Shown here: piece by piece, positions 38,152 through 51,379 of the stretch
Layout: each line of letters begins with the position of its first letter
Numbering within the stretch: the first letter of the stretch is position 1
Assembly: GCA_914767715.1 (NCBI GenBank)
Contig: OU612073.1
Span: forward strand, 7,564,001 to 7,628,000
From: Membranipora membranacea
Taxonomy: Eukaryota > Bryozoa > Gymnolaemata > Cheilostomatida > Membraniporidae
DNA: 64,000 bases
Direction of reading: 5' to 3'
The notes under the pieces: model-generated
The model's input: the letters and a program-made list of their open reading frames with translations, nothing else
Databases searched by the model: none
Told to the model about the DNA's origin: nothing
Translations under genes and position numbers: made by a program

Positions 38152-40386
38152 CGACAGCAAAATTTATGTCTATGTTTATACTACTCTTGTGTGTGATAAA
38201 GATACAAGTTTCCGGCTGTAAAGGGACCCAAAAACCCTGAACGGAGTTGCGGTGAAAGGATGGGCCGAATGTTTATTTTGTGATATTTTAGGTGCGTGAC
38301 ATATCGGTGACACATAGCTCACAAGCTTTGGGACTCGAGATTTATAATTGGGCCTCATGCAAATGTACAGAATTATGCACATTTTTGTACCTCATGAACG
38401 AGCCTGACTGTTTGTATCTAATCCCAGTAGGAAATCAATCAACTCTTGCCATTAAATTTTGCTAATATAATAATAAAAACCCAGTGCAACATCTAATGGT
38501 CACAGCCGCTGCATGGGAGTGTGTATTCATTTTAGTAACCAAACGTAGACTCAATTCCTCAAACAGAGAGGCGGTGGTGATGTTAGAGCCGATGTTAGTT
38601 ATTAGAACTCATGCTATGATTAGCTTTGAATTAATGTTGATATTTTTATTCTTTGAAACAAGTGACTTATTCTGGTGGTCGGGTTGACGAGGTGTATACA
38701 CACACAGTAAGATATCATCTACTACACTGTCGCCCTGTCGTATGTACCCTGTCACCCCTCTGGATAATCAGAGGCGACAAGTACAATCTTTTATACCTGC
38801 CCGTTCACTTTTCCTCAAAAAATAATGAAAATTGAATCAACGGCATCTCAGTTCTTTTTATTCTGCCTGCCCATGCATAAACATCACCATTAAGTTGATT
38901 CATAAACATGAGTTGTCGCATACCGGACTTTAGGCTGTATCATGTTAGTACAACTACGGGTGGCCTGAGTACCACCCACACTTTGTGCTAAGTATTGATT
39001 AGCTCACAGGCTAGTATTGTCATTGAGGGCATAGTACACAAGGCAAATGTTATTGTTTTAGAACAATGCAGGCAGAATGATTTTTCGGCGTAATTAGACG
39101 AGAACAATAATATCGGAATGATTCCAAGGGTGAACCGCGTACATTTCTCATACAATACCTGTGCGGAAAAATGTCACAGAGTAGTGCATTGCAACAACTC
39201 GCTGAAATTAATGCTCAAAGCATTAAATTTTAATTCGCTGACAAGAAATTGATATCTACTGCAGATGCACCGCCCTGTGGGCAATGTGGAATCACTCGAT
39301 CTCGGTGTGAGAGGGTGCAGTAAGCTCTTGTTGTGCACTATTAATCATTGCTGCCGATAGAAAGTCAGCGTAACTCACGTCATAACTTTTTGGTATAGTT
39401 AAGGGCTGTAGCCCCAGTGAATGCCCAGTCCCCAGAATGTATAACTCTGTAAAGCAGCAGACTAATGCCATAGAAAGTTTGGAGGTACTCAGAGAATTCA
39501 ACCTCTAAATCCGTCTTCCAAACCAAAAAATATTGATGTTACAGTAAGGAAAGTTGTATTTTACATTTTAATAAACTTTACACAAAATGTCCTCCCACCA
39601 CAAATGGCTTTGTTTTAATTGAGGCGCCTTGTATTATACAACAGCAACGCTGAATTTAACTCAACAATTTCCCAAATTTATGGCAATCAATAGCTTTACC
39701 TGGTATGGCGTGTGATGTGTTGTAGTGATGCCCTGTTTTGACCGCAGTGGGTACATCTTGACCGAGCAGATAATAAGTTCAGTATACAGGGGAATGACAT
39801 AATTAGCCAGCAGACCAAATATCTTCCGGTCAGTGCTCACACTAAATTCCACATAATTATTTGGTCTTACATTAGCGCGGGGGAGATGACTCTATTAGCC
39901 TAGTAAGCCTGCAGTTTTACTGCAACGGTTAGGCTATAGACTGATCTATGGGACACTCAATCAAATGATGCCGGCGTAACATTGCATCTGTCTACCATCC
40001 GCCCACAACTATCAGCGATAAAAATGTAACTGCGTGTCTCACCCAAGTTTCCAACAAACTTTTTAGCCCATTATGAATTTGCTGCAAAATATTCGACGAC
40101 ACTGCAGATGCGCGACAAACCCTCGCTGCAAGAACTTGTAGAGAACTTGCCATCTACAGCAGGGCAACTTATTGCTTGAGACTATGTTATGATCTTAAAA
40201 TGTTTTTTTTATGCGTCTTGCATTTTTCAGTATCCATAGGGCACATTGACAATGCCTTGTTAAGTTGGGACCAAATAGATAAACATGCGATTGTTGCAAT
40301 ATTTCCGAGACTATACTCAGCAAGGAGAAGTTTTACTGAATTTCCTGACACAAAAGACTGAAATTTCTATTTTTCTTTTATCACAA

Positions 40387-40392
40387 TTTATT
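40387..40392 (-). terminator. Possible polyadenylation signal of tailless
   Basis: AATAAA on the minus strand, about 530 bases beyond the stop codon. Confidence 0.25.
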
Positions 40393-40924
40393 GCATGTAC
40401 GTACTTGGATACAAAGTGTGACAACACATCCATACAGTTATAAATAAGGATAATGTATATTGAAGAGGTATTTTTACCAAAACATGGTATAATGGAATAG
40501 AACGTATAATATCAGAGATTAAAGCCGAAGTTGAGATAAATTTAGATTTGGACATTATAAGTTATGGAATGCTCCATAAAATAGAGATAGAACAGAATTC
40601 ATATATGATAGAGATTAACATAGAACCAGATTGATATAGGGTATAGTAACATAATATGGAACAAAAAAATAATAAATTCAAAAATTCAAAACATCGGGAT
40701 TTTCTACAATATATAGTAATGATATGTCATACAGCCAGAAAAACTGACATCATCACTGAAGACTTCCATTGAAAGAGATTAGAATTTGTCACATGACTTT
40801 TGGTTGACTGGGATTTTATGATAAAAAAAAGAGTAGAAACCAGCTTATTTCCAAACCAAAAAGAAAACGGAAGATAAATAAATGAGATAACAAAAATAAT
40901 TTACACATTACATTATTAGAACAT

Positions 40925-43900
40925 TCACACATCTTGAGATTTATACATATCACTAAGTAATCGGTCCATTGGAATAGATCCTATGGATTTTCTGAAGAAA
41001 AGTTCTTCTATGGTAGACGAGTTGATTGCCCTAAGGGCGGGTAGCATGAGGAGAAGTTTGCCGAACCTGGAAGGCTGTGTGGGATACGCGGTAGAGATAT
41101 ATTTACTTAGAGCCAGCTGTGCCTGATCTTGTAACGTTGTGATTGTTGAGATGTCTTGGATGGTCTTATGTTCTCCGTTTACGTTTTCAACAGCTACAAA
41201 AAGTAAGAAATGTGACTGTCAAGCACACGTTGGCAGGGCAATTAGCTCAAAGAGTCTCAAAGACAAAAGGGCAAACAAAGTTTTGATTTACTGTTTGAAC
41301 TTTGAATCACTGAAAAAACTGAAAAATGAAGATGAGACATCTATATGAAGAGAAACCACCTGCTTAAATCCACCTGACTTTTGGATGCCAATAATTAGAG
41401 TTGATACTGTGTTGAGCTTTAAACTTAATCCATAGAATTTAACATGGTCTAGTGGTTAAAAGGGACAATTAAAAGCCAAAAAATCAGTTCAATGTTATTT
41501 AACTTCTCACTTAGCTCCGAACTGTAGCTTAGCATTTGTTTGTACAGAGCATCATAAATTCTCTCCAAAAAGACTATTTATTTACTTAATTTACCACAAA
41601 AATGAAACTTTTTCACCTACTACAAATTCAGATCGTGACCAAAATAAAGGTATCCGTCTTTAAAACAACTGAGAATAAAATCCAATTTGAAATTTTGTTT
41701 ACACCTTATAACAATAAAAGCTACTGTGTGAGAGCTTGTTGGTTTTACAATTTATAATTGGTTGATGAACCTTGGAATGCTCACTTCAGCCATGCACTTG
41801 TTGCTTGGATTTTCAAATGATTACTGTGGTGTTTTGGCTGGACGTCTGGTCATGCGTTGGCCCTCCCGTGGTCAAGGCGACTTTTCACAGTGGGGTAGAC
41901 TTAAACAAATCCGTGCCAAGGGAAGCATCACAATGCGATTCAGAGTCATGTCTCCCACCCACTGGGCTTTGCAGCTACACATAAATAGCGCACCTTTATT
42001 CCTTTTCAGAAAAGTAAATTCCAAATTGTAGAATTTTTCACATAGTTAATTATTAATTAATGCCAACAAGTTCAGTCAGTTTATAACATTAGCAGTGTAG
42101 TGTGTAGCGCTGCTATGCGCCATCCTACAAGCACCCAAGTATAGTGGTCAAGAGTCAAGTAAGAGAACAATACCCTGTACCCTGTCACCTCTCGACTCAA
42201 GTCAAAGAGTGAAGAATGGCAGCCTTTGACTAAGTGCTAAAGTGTAGCTCTAATGTATACTTAAAGATGAAAAGACCCGGTGACTTTTGAGTGGCTCAAT
42301 GTTCACAAGTTTTATTTACTTATTATACAGCAGAATTCAAACAACACCGATTCAGAGCAATTTGGGTGCTTCCAATTATATACTAGGCCCTTTTTTAAGC
42401 GAAAAACAGGCCCAGTCATTTTAAACTTTGACAATGACTATTCTCAGTAACAATCAAATCAATAAAAATAAGCCCTGTTTTCCGGTGTCATTGTGTACAA
42501 CTTGATGACCAAATCCCTGGTGGCCCAGGTGTTTGCAAAACAATGCTAGTCAATATTTAAAATAATTCTAAAATGTTTCAAAACATGCAACCTTTTAGTC
42601 ACATACGCTCCATGCACTAAGAAGCCAATTTAACAAACTTTTATGTCGGTATGCGCTTAACTGAAACAAAAACACATCAGGAAAGAGCCTATTTTGTGCT
42701 CATTCAATGTGCATCCTTGTCCATGACACCTGGCAACGATGCTTTATGTTTGAGGGACGGCGCAGGGCGTACCCCAGTCTAGTTTCTCAATTGACCACCC
42801 GTGAGAGGTTCTCAAGGCTATCTCGACATTCAAAATCCTGACATGTGATTTTTCAGCTTTTTACTTGCACTCGTTGACTGGAGATTGGAATTAATAAATC
42901 ATGGGTGTGAATTAGATCAGGCATGCGTCATCCTACAGTTCGTGAGAGAACCAACTCTAATAGCAATTACCAAGACCGCTGCCGCTGCTGCTGCGGCTCT
43001 TGTTTAATTATTATTATCAAAAGATTAAAAACCAAGCCAAACAAATCGCCAATTTAATCAACATCATTAGATGTTTTATAAGACCTTGTAATTGGCATCA
43101 CAAAAAAGTAAATCGGTGAATTTTTCTTTGGTGGTTTCCTTCGATGCAGATGTTTCATTCATGATTCATGACCAAGAAAATTACAAAGTGACATCATCAT
43201 CACGTTAGTATTATAGTGTGTTATTTACCTGTTTTTAAGATGACAATGCCTTTGAGGCAAGCGTACTCTGTTGGGTCGACATTCATGGCTTTGAATTTGA
43301 CGATCAACTCTTGCAGGGCTCTCAAGTCTGAAAGTATCTGCTGATATTTAGGGTTATCACAATCCATTTTCGTCAAACCTACAAAACAGCAATAATCAAT
43401 ACTCATGTATATCATTGATATTATAAACATTGCGTAGCAAATGAAAATATGCAATATATTTGCTCATCACGCAAATTGGACAAATTGCAAAACTTAAAAT
43501 GTTTTTATGGCTTTTTATGCTCAGGTAAGGGGCCAACAATAACTTCTATTATATCCAAATTGACTGAATATTATACATTATATAAAGAAAATTAGCCTAA
43601 TATTAATTTAGTTAATAGCAAACGGCTGATGGCATACAGGGATGGCTAGCCATTGAAAGTGAGAGTTTGACTTGGGCGTTGACCCTTCCACATGACTAAA
43701 TGATTCTCTACTGTTGTGGGAAAATTTTTCTTGAGCTGTGAGAAAATTTCCAAAAGCCCATTAGTTAATTAATCATCAGTAGTATTCCATCCTATTGTAT
43801 GATGGTAATTTTTTTCCCCAGAGTTATTCCTCCCTTGCAAAACAGTATAAAAGTTTGAATTTAGATTTTGGTAGAGCGAGAAAATTGGATAGTAGGTACG

Positions 43901-46900
43901 ATTTTGTATCAAGAGGGTGTTTAGTATTTTTGAGCCAATTTCCATATTGCTGCCGCAGGCAAATTGTACAGGTAGAGGCAAGTTCAAATTTAGGCTTTAT
44001 GTGTATCAAATACAATACACCACACAAATCCAAGCTACTTGATGTAGCAGGGATCACTTTGAAGGGATTAATCAGCAATTTGCACGTGTTAATTCTCATA
44101 ATTAAAAATATGTTTGATTTTTGAATCCGGTGTTTAATAAATAGCCCTCAGGAGAAAACATTATCAGCTATTGATAGTGGCTTTGTTGCCGCAAAAATCT
44201 TCCGTCACGAAGCAAGGTCTCAAAGCAGTAATCATATTAACGAATCAAGACTAACAGTCAATTTGCTGGTCCAGTTTGTACTTTGGATTTGCATTCAAAA
44301 GTGGTAACTACCCCCAGCATAGCTGAAGCCACTGCTTCTATATATGGAGACGAAACATTTATTCTCGTCTCTCTAAAGGTGCAGCTATGTCGCCGCAGGT
44401 GGCGTTTTATTGCTTTTACATGATAATTAACCAATTAATAAGTTTTATTCTCAGACAATTAAAACTCCTAGTCAGTAACTGCTGCATATCCTGGTTCAAG
44501 TTGGCCCCAAAATGCAAATAAAACACGGACACTGACCAGCCAAAAACCGCCCACAATAAACGACCCGCAGAAACATGCAAGGAAATGCCAATAACCTGTA
44601 GCTATCCGGGAGGATGCAAAAACTTAATAATAAGGTTAAAATGACCAGTGGGAATTCCTCCACCCTACTTATAATTAATTTCAAATAAAATGCAAAATTT
44701 TTGTAGACTCACTGGCGACAGGACTTGAGAGCAAACATTTGTCCGCTCACTCTTGGCTTCCTGAATTTTGATTGGTCAGGGTAACAATTTTTGGGCAGCA
44801 AGTTGTTGTATGAAAAGAGAGAGTCAACTTACCGGCATGAGCAAGGAGCGACGCTGCCTCCATAGGCATCTGGAATTGGCAGGCTCCGAGTACAAACAGC
44901 TCTCTCCATCCTTCCTCCAGCAGTATAAGCTGATCCTGATAAGGTAGGCTGAGGAATGCTGGGATTGATTTCATCCATCGTACGTTCATGAAGAGAAGAC
45001 GGGCGGCCGCCTCACAGAGCGCCTCAGGGGAGCTCAGATATGACTGCAACAGGTCCTGTGGCGCCAACTGAAATACATCATATATGTAATAAATAATAAA
45101 AATATATTCAGAAATATGACATGTTGTCTATCTTGCTGGTATCCATATATGAGCATATACTTCATCATCAAAGTCAGACAAACATCTTCAAGTGGTTTTG
45201 CCTTGTATTCAAATTTCCCAGGTAACATGTTTTTTATTTCTTTCACAGTTTTTTTTACACAATATTTTTGTTTTATTAATTACCTTCGGAGCAGCAGCCT
45301 GCAGGGACATCATTCTGTTAGCTAGGGCGATATTGTTAAGCAGGGCCGCGTCTGGAGGGGTGAAGGTCGTCGGGGGCGATGAGGAGAGACATGGATGGTT
45401 CATAGACTGATTCATGACTGAGAACAGGTCTGGTGGAGAGGGCATAGCAGAAGAATGCATGTGATCAATGCCGTACCTAAAAATAAAACATCTTCGGTAA
45501 CAATGAGTATATAAATAGATAAACCAATAACCATTACAATCAGCAAAAGAAGATATTATCACAGAGTAAGGATATATTATTCGTAACATATGGCAGCTGA
45601 TGGAAGATGACAAGCTGAAAATTATCAAGTCATACTTTCAATGAACAGCCTAACCTTTGTCTGAGGCTGACTGTTTCCGGAAAAATTCAAACAAACACTT
45701 ATATAATTATATATATTATTTGAATTCAAATCCAAATCCAAATTTTTTTCTGAGAATATTCAAAAATTTTAATTTTAATATTTGTTGGTAACTTACGAAG
45801 CAGCAGCAGCTGCGGCAGCGGCTGCGGAGGCTGCAGGAAGTCCAGCAGCGGCAGCGCTGAGGTACATGTTATGAGGTAGAACTGGAGGTCTGAAGGGAGC
45901 TGCTGAGGCTGATATAGCTGAAGCTAATTCAGTAGTTTCTCTCAGATACATGGCTACTTGTCTTCTGATTGTGGAGTTTCGAGGGCCCCTCTCATGCTGC
46001 ACAGCTACAATCATAGATAGGACTTAGGCTATTGTTTGTTGACCAAGAAATTAGAAAGATTATCTTGTGGGACCTTGAGGGCAGGTATTCAATGGTGGTT
46101 AGATTTTTGACATTTTTTAGACCTTAAAATGTTTTCAGAGCAGGATAATTACAATCAATATAGACAAAAATAATTATCTTGCAGAACAATTAATGCTAAG
46201 GTACAGACTAATATTCATGATGGATGCAAATTTCCTATCTCCTTTGAATAAGACCATTCAATTATGGATTCTTTGATTAAAGGTAGATTGCGCTATAGGC
46301 AAAAATTGGTTGTTTCCAATAAATGCTGTAGTAATGTATTGGAATCACATATCTGGCAATGAGCAAATTATGTACAAGATTAACCATTGTTTGAGCTCAG
46401 TGGCCATACAAAGTCATTGCTCATAGCCTCAGTTTCTCAAACGCTTGCAATCCGTTGGAGTTGCCCGCACCCAACAATGCAAGGGAACGGAAATAAACAG
46501 CGCAAATTGATCTACATTGATGTCAGAAGTCAGATGGGTGCAAGACTGACACAAAAGCTCACACCTAATGACCAAGCTCGTATGTTTTGTATTCAATGAC
46601 TCGGGTAAATTGAGTAAAAAATTGTTTAGAAAATAAAATGCCTTTGCTTTGCTTCATTTAAACAAATAAAACAACAACAATGTCCCATGTGTGTACATGT
46701 CCATCAAGAAAGAGTTCAGAGCTAATACTGGGCTGTTCCGTAGGCGGTGTGTTAGTTTAAACATAATATCATGCCATAGGATGACTCGTCAGGTTCCTGC
46801 TTTGACAGCACTTTATCAGCGTTTGAATTTCAAAATTAAAATGGTCAAATGGTCAAATTGTCTTAGAAAATATGTATGTGTGAGATTAAGCGCCGTTTAC

Positions 46901-49900
46901 CCTGTTGCAGAGGTGACCCTAAGCCTTTTCATGAAACAGAAGACTTGATTCCCGACAAAATAGTCTAAGATAAGCCAGAGTCCTCTTCTTAGAGCCATGA
47001 TTATATTTGTACCTCAGGGGATGGGCTTTCAATGTTTCTTACGACATTCCTAGACATTGGTTTTCATTCACATCATGTTTTTTCACGTTTAAAACGCTGC
47101 AGGTTTCGTTCAAAGGCAAGTCGCGGAAAAGTTAGAATGGTGGGTTGTCAGTTTTAGCACTTTTACAAAGTAGTGGGGTTTCAATTAATGTATTACATGG
47201 GTGTTATGAGGAAACCCTATCAACTCATGACTTTGATTTTAAGTCAACATTACACGAAATATTGACTCAGGTGTGCTCCCTAATCTTTCTCCACGATGCA
47301 TTTAATGGAGTCAAAACTCACAGAAGACATGCATCACTTTGTAGATTTCATAGCCAAACAACAAGAAGACTATATAGTATGTAGTCTATCCGAGATCAAG
47401 CTGCTTTTAAATTTTAAATGTCGGTAAGCTATTAAAGAGCTGACATATTTCTAGGTACATGATCTTAGCTGTGAAAATGTTTGTTGTATAATGGTGTTGA
47501 CATTGGAAATGTATGTGAAACCTTAATATCTACCATCAAATGATTGAGAATGATGGTGTTCTTAGACAGTCAAGTGCTGAAAGTCAACAAGTGATTGAAG
47601 CTAAAAGTCAGCGGCTGAATGGCATTATAATTCCAACACGCTAAAAGCATGACATAACGTTACAATGTGTAAAAGTGGTCGCCGCTGAATTGTTGCAGAA
47701 AGATTAACTCTCATTATTGGTTGCTGAGTGCGCCGGCCTCTGATATTTTTCTAGGGACAGCCAGTAACTTTGGAAACCTTCCAAAAGGTGTCAGAATAAA
47801 ATCCACACTTGGAAAATTATTTATTGTTCGAATGATTCAAAATATTAATATATAAAATTAATTAAACACGAACAAGTAGCCATAAACGTTACAGTTTTAC
47901 TTTATTTAGGTAATTATCCGTGTAGAGTGTAGCATTTAACACATACTTAAGGGTTCATATAAACAGCCAAATAGCTACCTGAAATAATTATCCACAACAT
48001 TTTGATTTTTTACCACCATTGTTGTAAGAAAGTGACACATCAATGGTTGAAAGTCAAGTTAAGAACAATTTGGTGTTAAAACCTCCTGAAGTGGGAGTAA
48101 TTTTGTGGTATTATAGCCTCTTGAAAGAGGCAAGTTTTGATTTTCTAGTGGCAATATAAAAATCATAATGATAATAAGTTCTGGTGTATTTCAGCCTCTA
48201 AATTTAACACCTTTATTGGTAATAATAGGGTATAAGCATTGGATCAAATCGCCAGTGGTTAGGTTATTACAGGCAATTAATAAGATTGTGAATTTAATAG
48301 CAGGACTATTGTGAAAGCCGTCTGTTTTTGCACCCATTTACCCTACCCGATTTCCAAAGGAATTAAGATTTAGGTTCGGATGAATTTATTCTAGCCAGTG
48401 TATAAAAGTATATCGCGTTTTATTCATCTTGAATTATCGTCGAAAAGTCAAGCACTGGATTACCATTGGACCAATTCTCTTTCTTTATGTGCCATTACTG
48501 TACTTAGGTCCTTAATACTTAACAGGAGTACAATGCGCCTGTAGAAAGCTAGTATTCAAAAGTGACAGTAGCTGACGGTGATTGATGGCTTTTAAACCAG
48601 AAACTCTTTTGAGCCGATGACTTAACGCGCTGTCAGTTTCTCACAATCCCTTCATCCTATCTAATGTCTCCGCTACACAATATGCTTGATTTTCACACGG
48701 ATTGTAGACACAACATTGCGTGCTAACTTTCATGACACACTGATTTCGATAGGAAATTTAGAGCTCGACGACTCAACTTTGATTTGATGGGATAATGCCC
48801 AAATAACCTGATTGTTATTAATTTGACTGATGATTGCTTTTGAACTTGTTAGAACATAATTATTTCAGCGTTTTACATTAATCCTTTATATCATGAGAAA
48901 GCATCAACTTCAATAATTATCCTCCAATGTTTGTCTAGCCAGGCAACAATTTATAATACAGTTCTTGTGTACAATATTTTGATGACCTAGGCTGAGAGTA
49001 CCTGCTACGCCACTAAACTGACACTACCTAGTCAAGTTGTCAGTATGCAGACAGGTGGTCACAAGTTGGATATTCATCAGGTGTCACTAGATCGACAGTA
49101 CCGAGCAGGTTAATCTGCCAATATGCTTGAGAGAAGCATGCCACTGATGGCAGCACTAGTCCCGAGCATATCAAGGATAGATTTAAGATGAGTTTTGACA
49201 CTACCATGTAAGCAAAGCAGCTGACAAGTCATTTGGCCTTTTAACCCGTTCTCAAGATGGTGAAAGAGCGCACCGTGCGCCACAAGTGTATTTGTAATTA
49301 AAAAACTACGCTGTCAAATCGGAGAGGCATCAAAATATAGCACCTCACTGCATACGAGATGTCTGACTGCTAATTTTTATATTTATTATATCGCGCGGAT
49401 TATAATGAACACAATTTTGACGTTATTTTACATGGCGGTGTCATTGTTCGGCAGTAACTTGAGTTTTAGCTCAAGATTGTAGCATATTGTCAAGTGCACT
49501 GAACAACAGCACAGAGATCATTTACGCCTTGCTCCTTGGGGATTTATTGTTTGCAAACATTTAGAGCCTTTTTTCACTTGATAACACTTTCCCTCTTTGT
49601 TCAAATTATCCAAAACGGATTATGCTGTCCTTTCAATTATGGCCTCTCTAATTGTGCCTGACAACTGCTAAACTGCCAGTACAACAGTCCTAACTTTAGA
49701 ACTTATGGAACGTAAATTAAATAATTAATTGTTATGATGACACTCGCTATCAATCTAGAGACTCTCAAAGGTGTTAGAAGGCCATGTGAAAAAAACTCGC
49801 CGTCAGTTAGAATCAATCGCATCACAGTGGAATCAGTGACACGGTTTCAGCATCAAGTGGTGTTGTCTTTTGTTTGTAACACTTTTAAGAGGTGTCCGAG

Positions 49901-51379
49901 TGGCCCGTCGCAGCATTTTCAATATTATTTTGCAATAGAACTACATTGTTATGATGACATTGTCTCCGGGCTGTTTTATCACTTCTCGACATCAAGAGGA
50001 TGTGGGAACTTTGTGACACAAATCACTCGACGTCATGAGCAATTGAAATTTACAGCCATCCCATTTTTTCCTGTCAGCAACTTATCAGTCCGTTAATTTA
50101 CACAGACAGTATTGATAAACTGTATACATTTATACATGTATACATTTTACTTATTCATACATTTAGATAATTGTTCCCTTATCCCAGTTTTTAAATTGAA
50201 AAAAGTAAAAAATGAAAAAATATTAAAATATTAAAAAAATATGAAAACAAAACACTCACCATCTTTGTTCATTCCGGCATCTGTACATTTGGTAAGTCTG
50301 CATGCCCGGCACTGGTTTCTGTGAGTCTTGTCCACCGTACAAAGCTTTCCTCCGACTCCCTGCTGGCTCTTACAAATATACTGTCTGTTTCTGCGGATGG
50401 ATCGCTTGAAGAACCCAGCGCATCTACAAAAAACACATCGATTAAAATTTGTCGCAAAAAGAATTGTGACACAATGACAAAATGAATACAATGTTTTAAT
50501 AATTCTCTTCATTTCTCCTAATAGAGTACCGCATACCAGAAAATTTTGGGCTACTCACCCAAAATTGACTCATGTCTTTATCTGTTAGGCAAATAAATAC
50601 AGAAAAAAAAACTTCCAAAATGATTAAAAACATTCATCCCCCCAAAAAGATAATGACATTGTGAGGATATATAGGTCATCAAAAACTTACCCATCACAAG
50701 CGTAGATGCCATAGTGCTTGCCGGAGCTGTGATCATTGCATACTTTACATGGAATATCCATCAGAATTCGACCTACGAACAAGATAAGTAAACGTAAATG
50801 ATAATAAACGCTACGTCCCCTACCCAAGCTCGAGGAAGCAGGTTTGTTCTTCAACTCTTAGCTCGACAAGCTTGAGTGAAAATATGCGGCTGCTCGAAAG
50901 TCATTACAGAAAAGTCATCAAGTCTAAGAAATTGAAAAACGCAGAATTTCGAAGAGCAAGAAATTGATATTGGGTAGATGAAAGAGATGCGCTGGAAATT
51001 AAAGTCAAAATTCATTTCCACGGAAGAGCCAATCCATTATTTTACAGCATTTGGGATGAACAAGCCGTTTTTAATAACAATTTTTAATCTAAAGAATACT
51101 CGCTAACTCTCCACTCTGCATGATTATAAATTACAAGCGCGCTGATGAGTTGCTGGTATCAAAAGAAGTAATGTAGCATATCAAATTTTATATTTTTTTG
51201 ATTCTGAAAACTTATTAATTTATCCTTTGTTTCAAGAAGATTATGCCAGGGGCAATTTCAGCTTTAATTCAGAGGGTAGTGACATAAGGGATGCTGCTCT
51301 CCCATGTAGGGTGGTACTCACTCGAAGCGCCCGTTGGTAGTTTTCCAATCATTGGTTTGCTCTCAGTGACTGTCGCCAT
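40925..51379 (-). CDS. NR2E1: Nuclear receptor tailless / TLX (NR2E1 type)
   Basis: Eight exons: 51322-51379, 50691-50772, 50260-50423, 45797-46004, 45284-45476, 44833-45067, 43229-43378, 40925-41193, all in phase, 452 residues. The DNA-binding domain spans about residues 25-100: first finger C28, C31, C45, C48, P-box [11 protein letters not shown], second finger C64, C75, C85, C88, then [20 protein letters not shown], the signature C-terminal extension of tailless proteins. A hinge with a polyalanine tract (about 160-170) follows. The ligand-binding domain (about 236-452) has the helix 3-5 signature ([20 protein letters not shown]) and a C-terminal AF-2-like helix, [10 protein letters not shown]. 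The family acts in the nucleus as a repressor in head, brain and eye development. Odd: the D-box loop between C64 and C75 has ten residues. Intron 3 exceeds 4 kb. Confidence 0.96.

Larger units (their letters stand above)
37702..40924. other. Intergenic region between PPP1R35-like gene and tailless
   Basis: The two genes end tail to tail here. I see 3' untranslated sequence on both sides but no supported gene. Confidence 0.5.
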
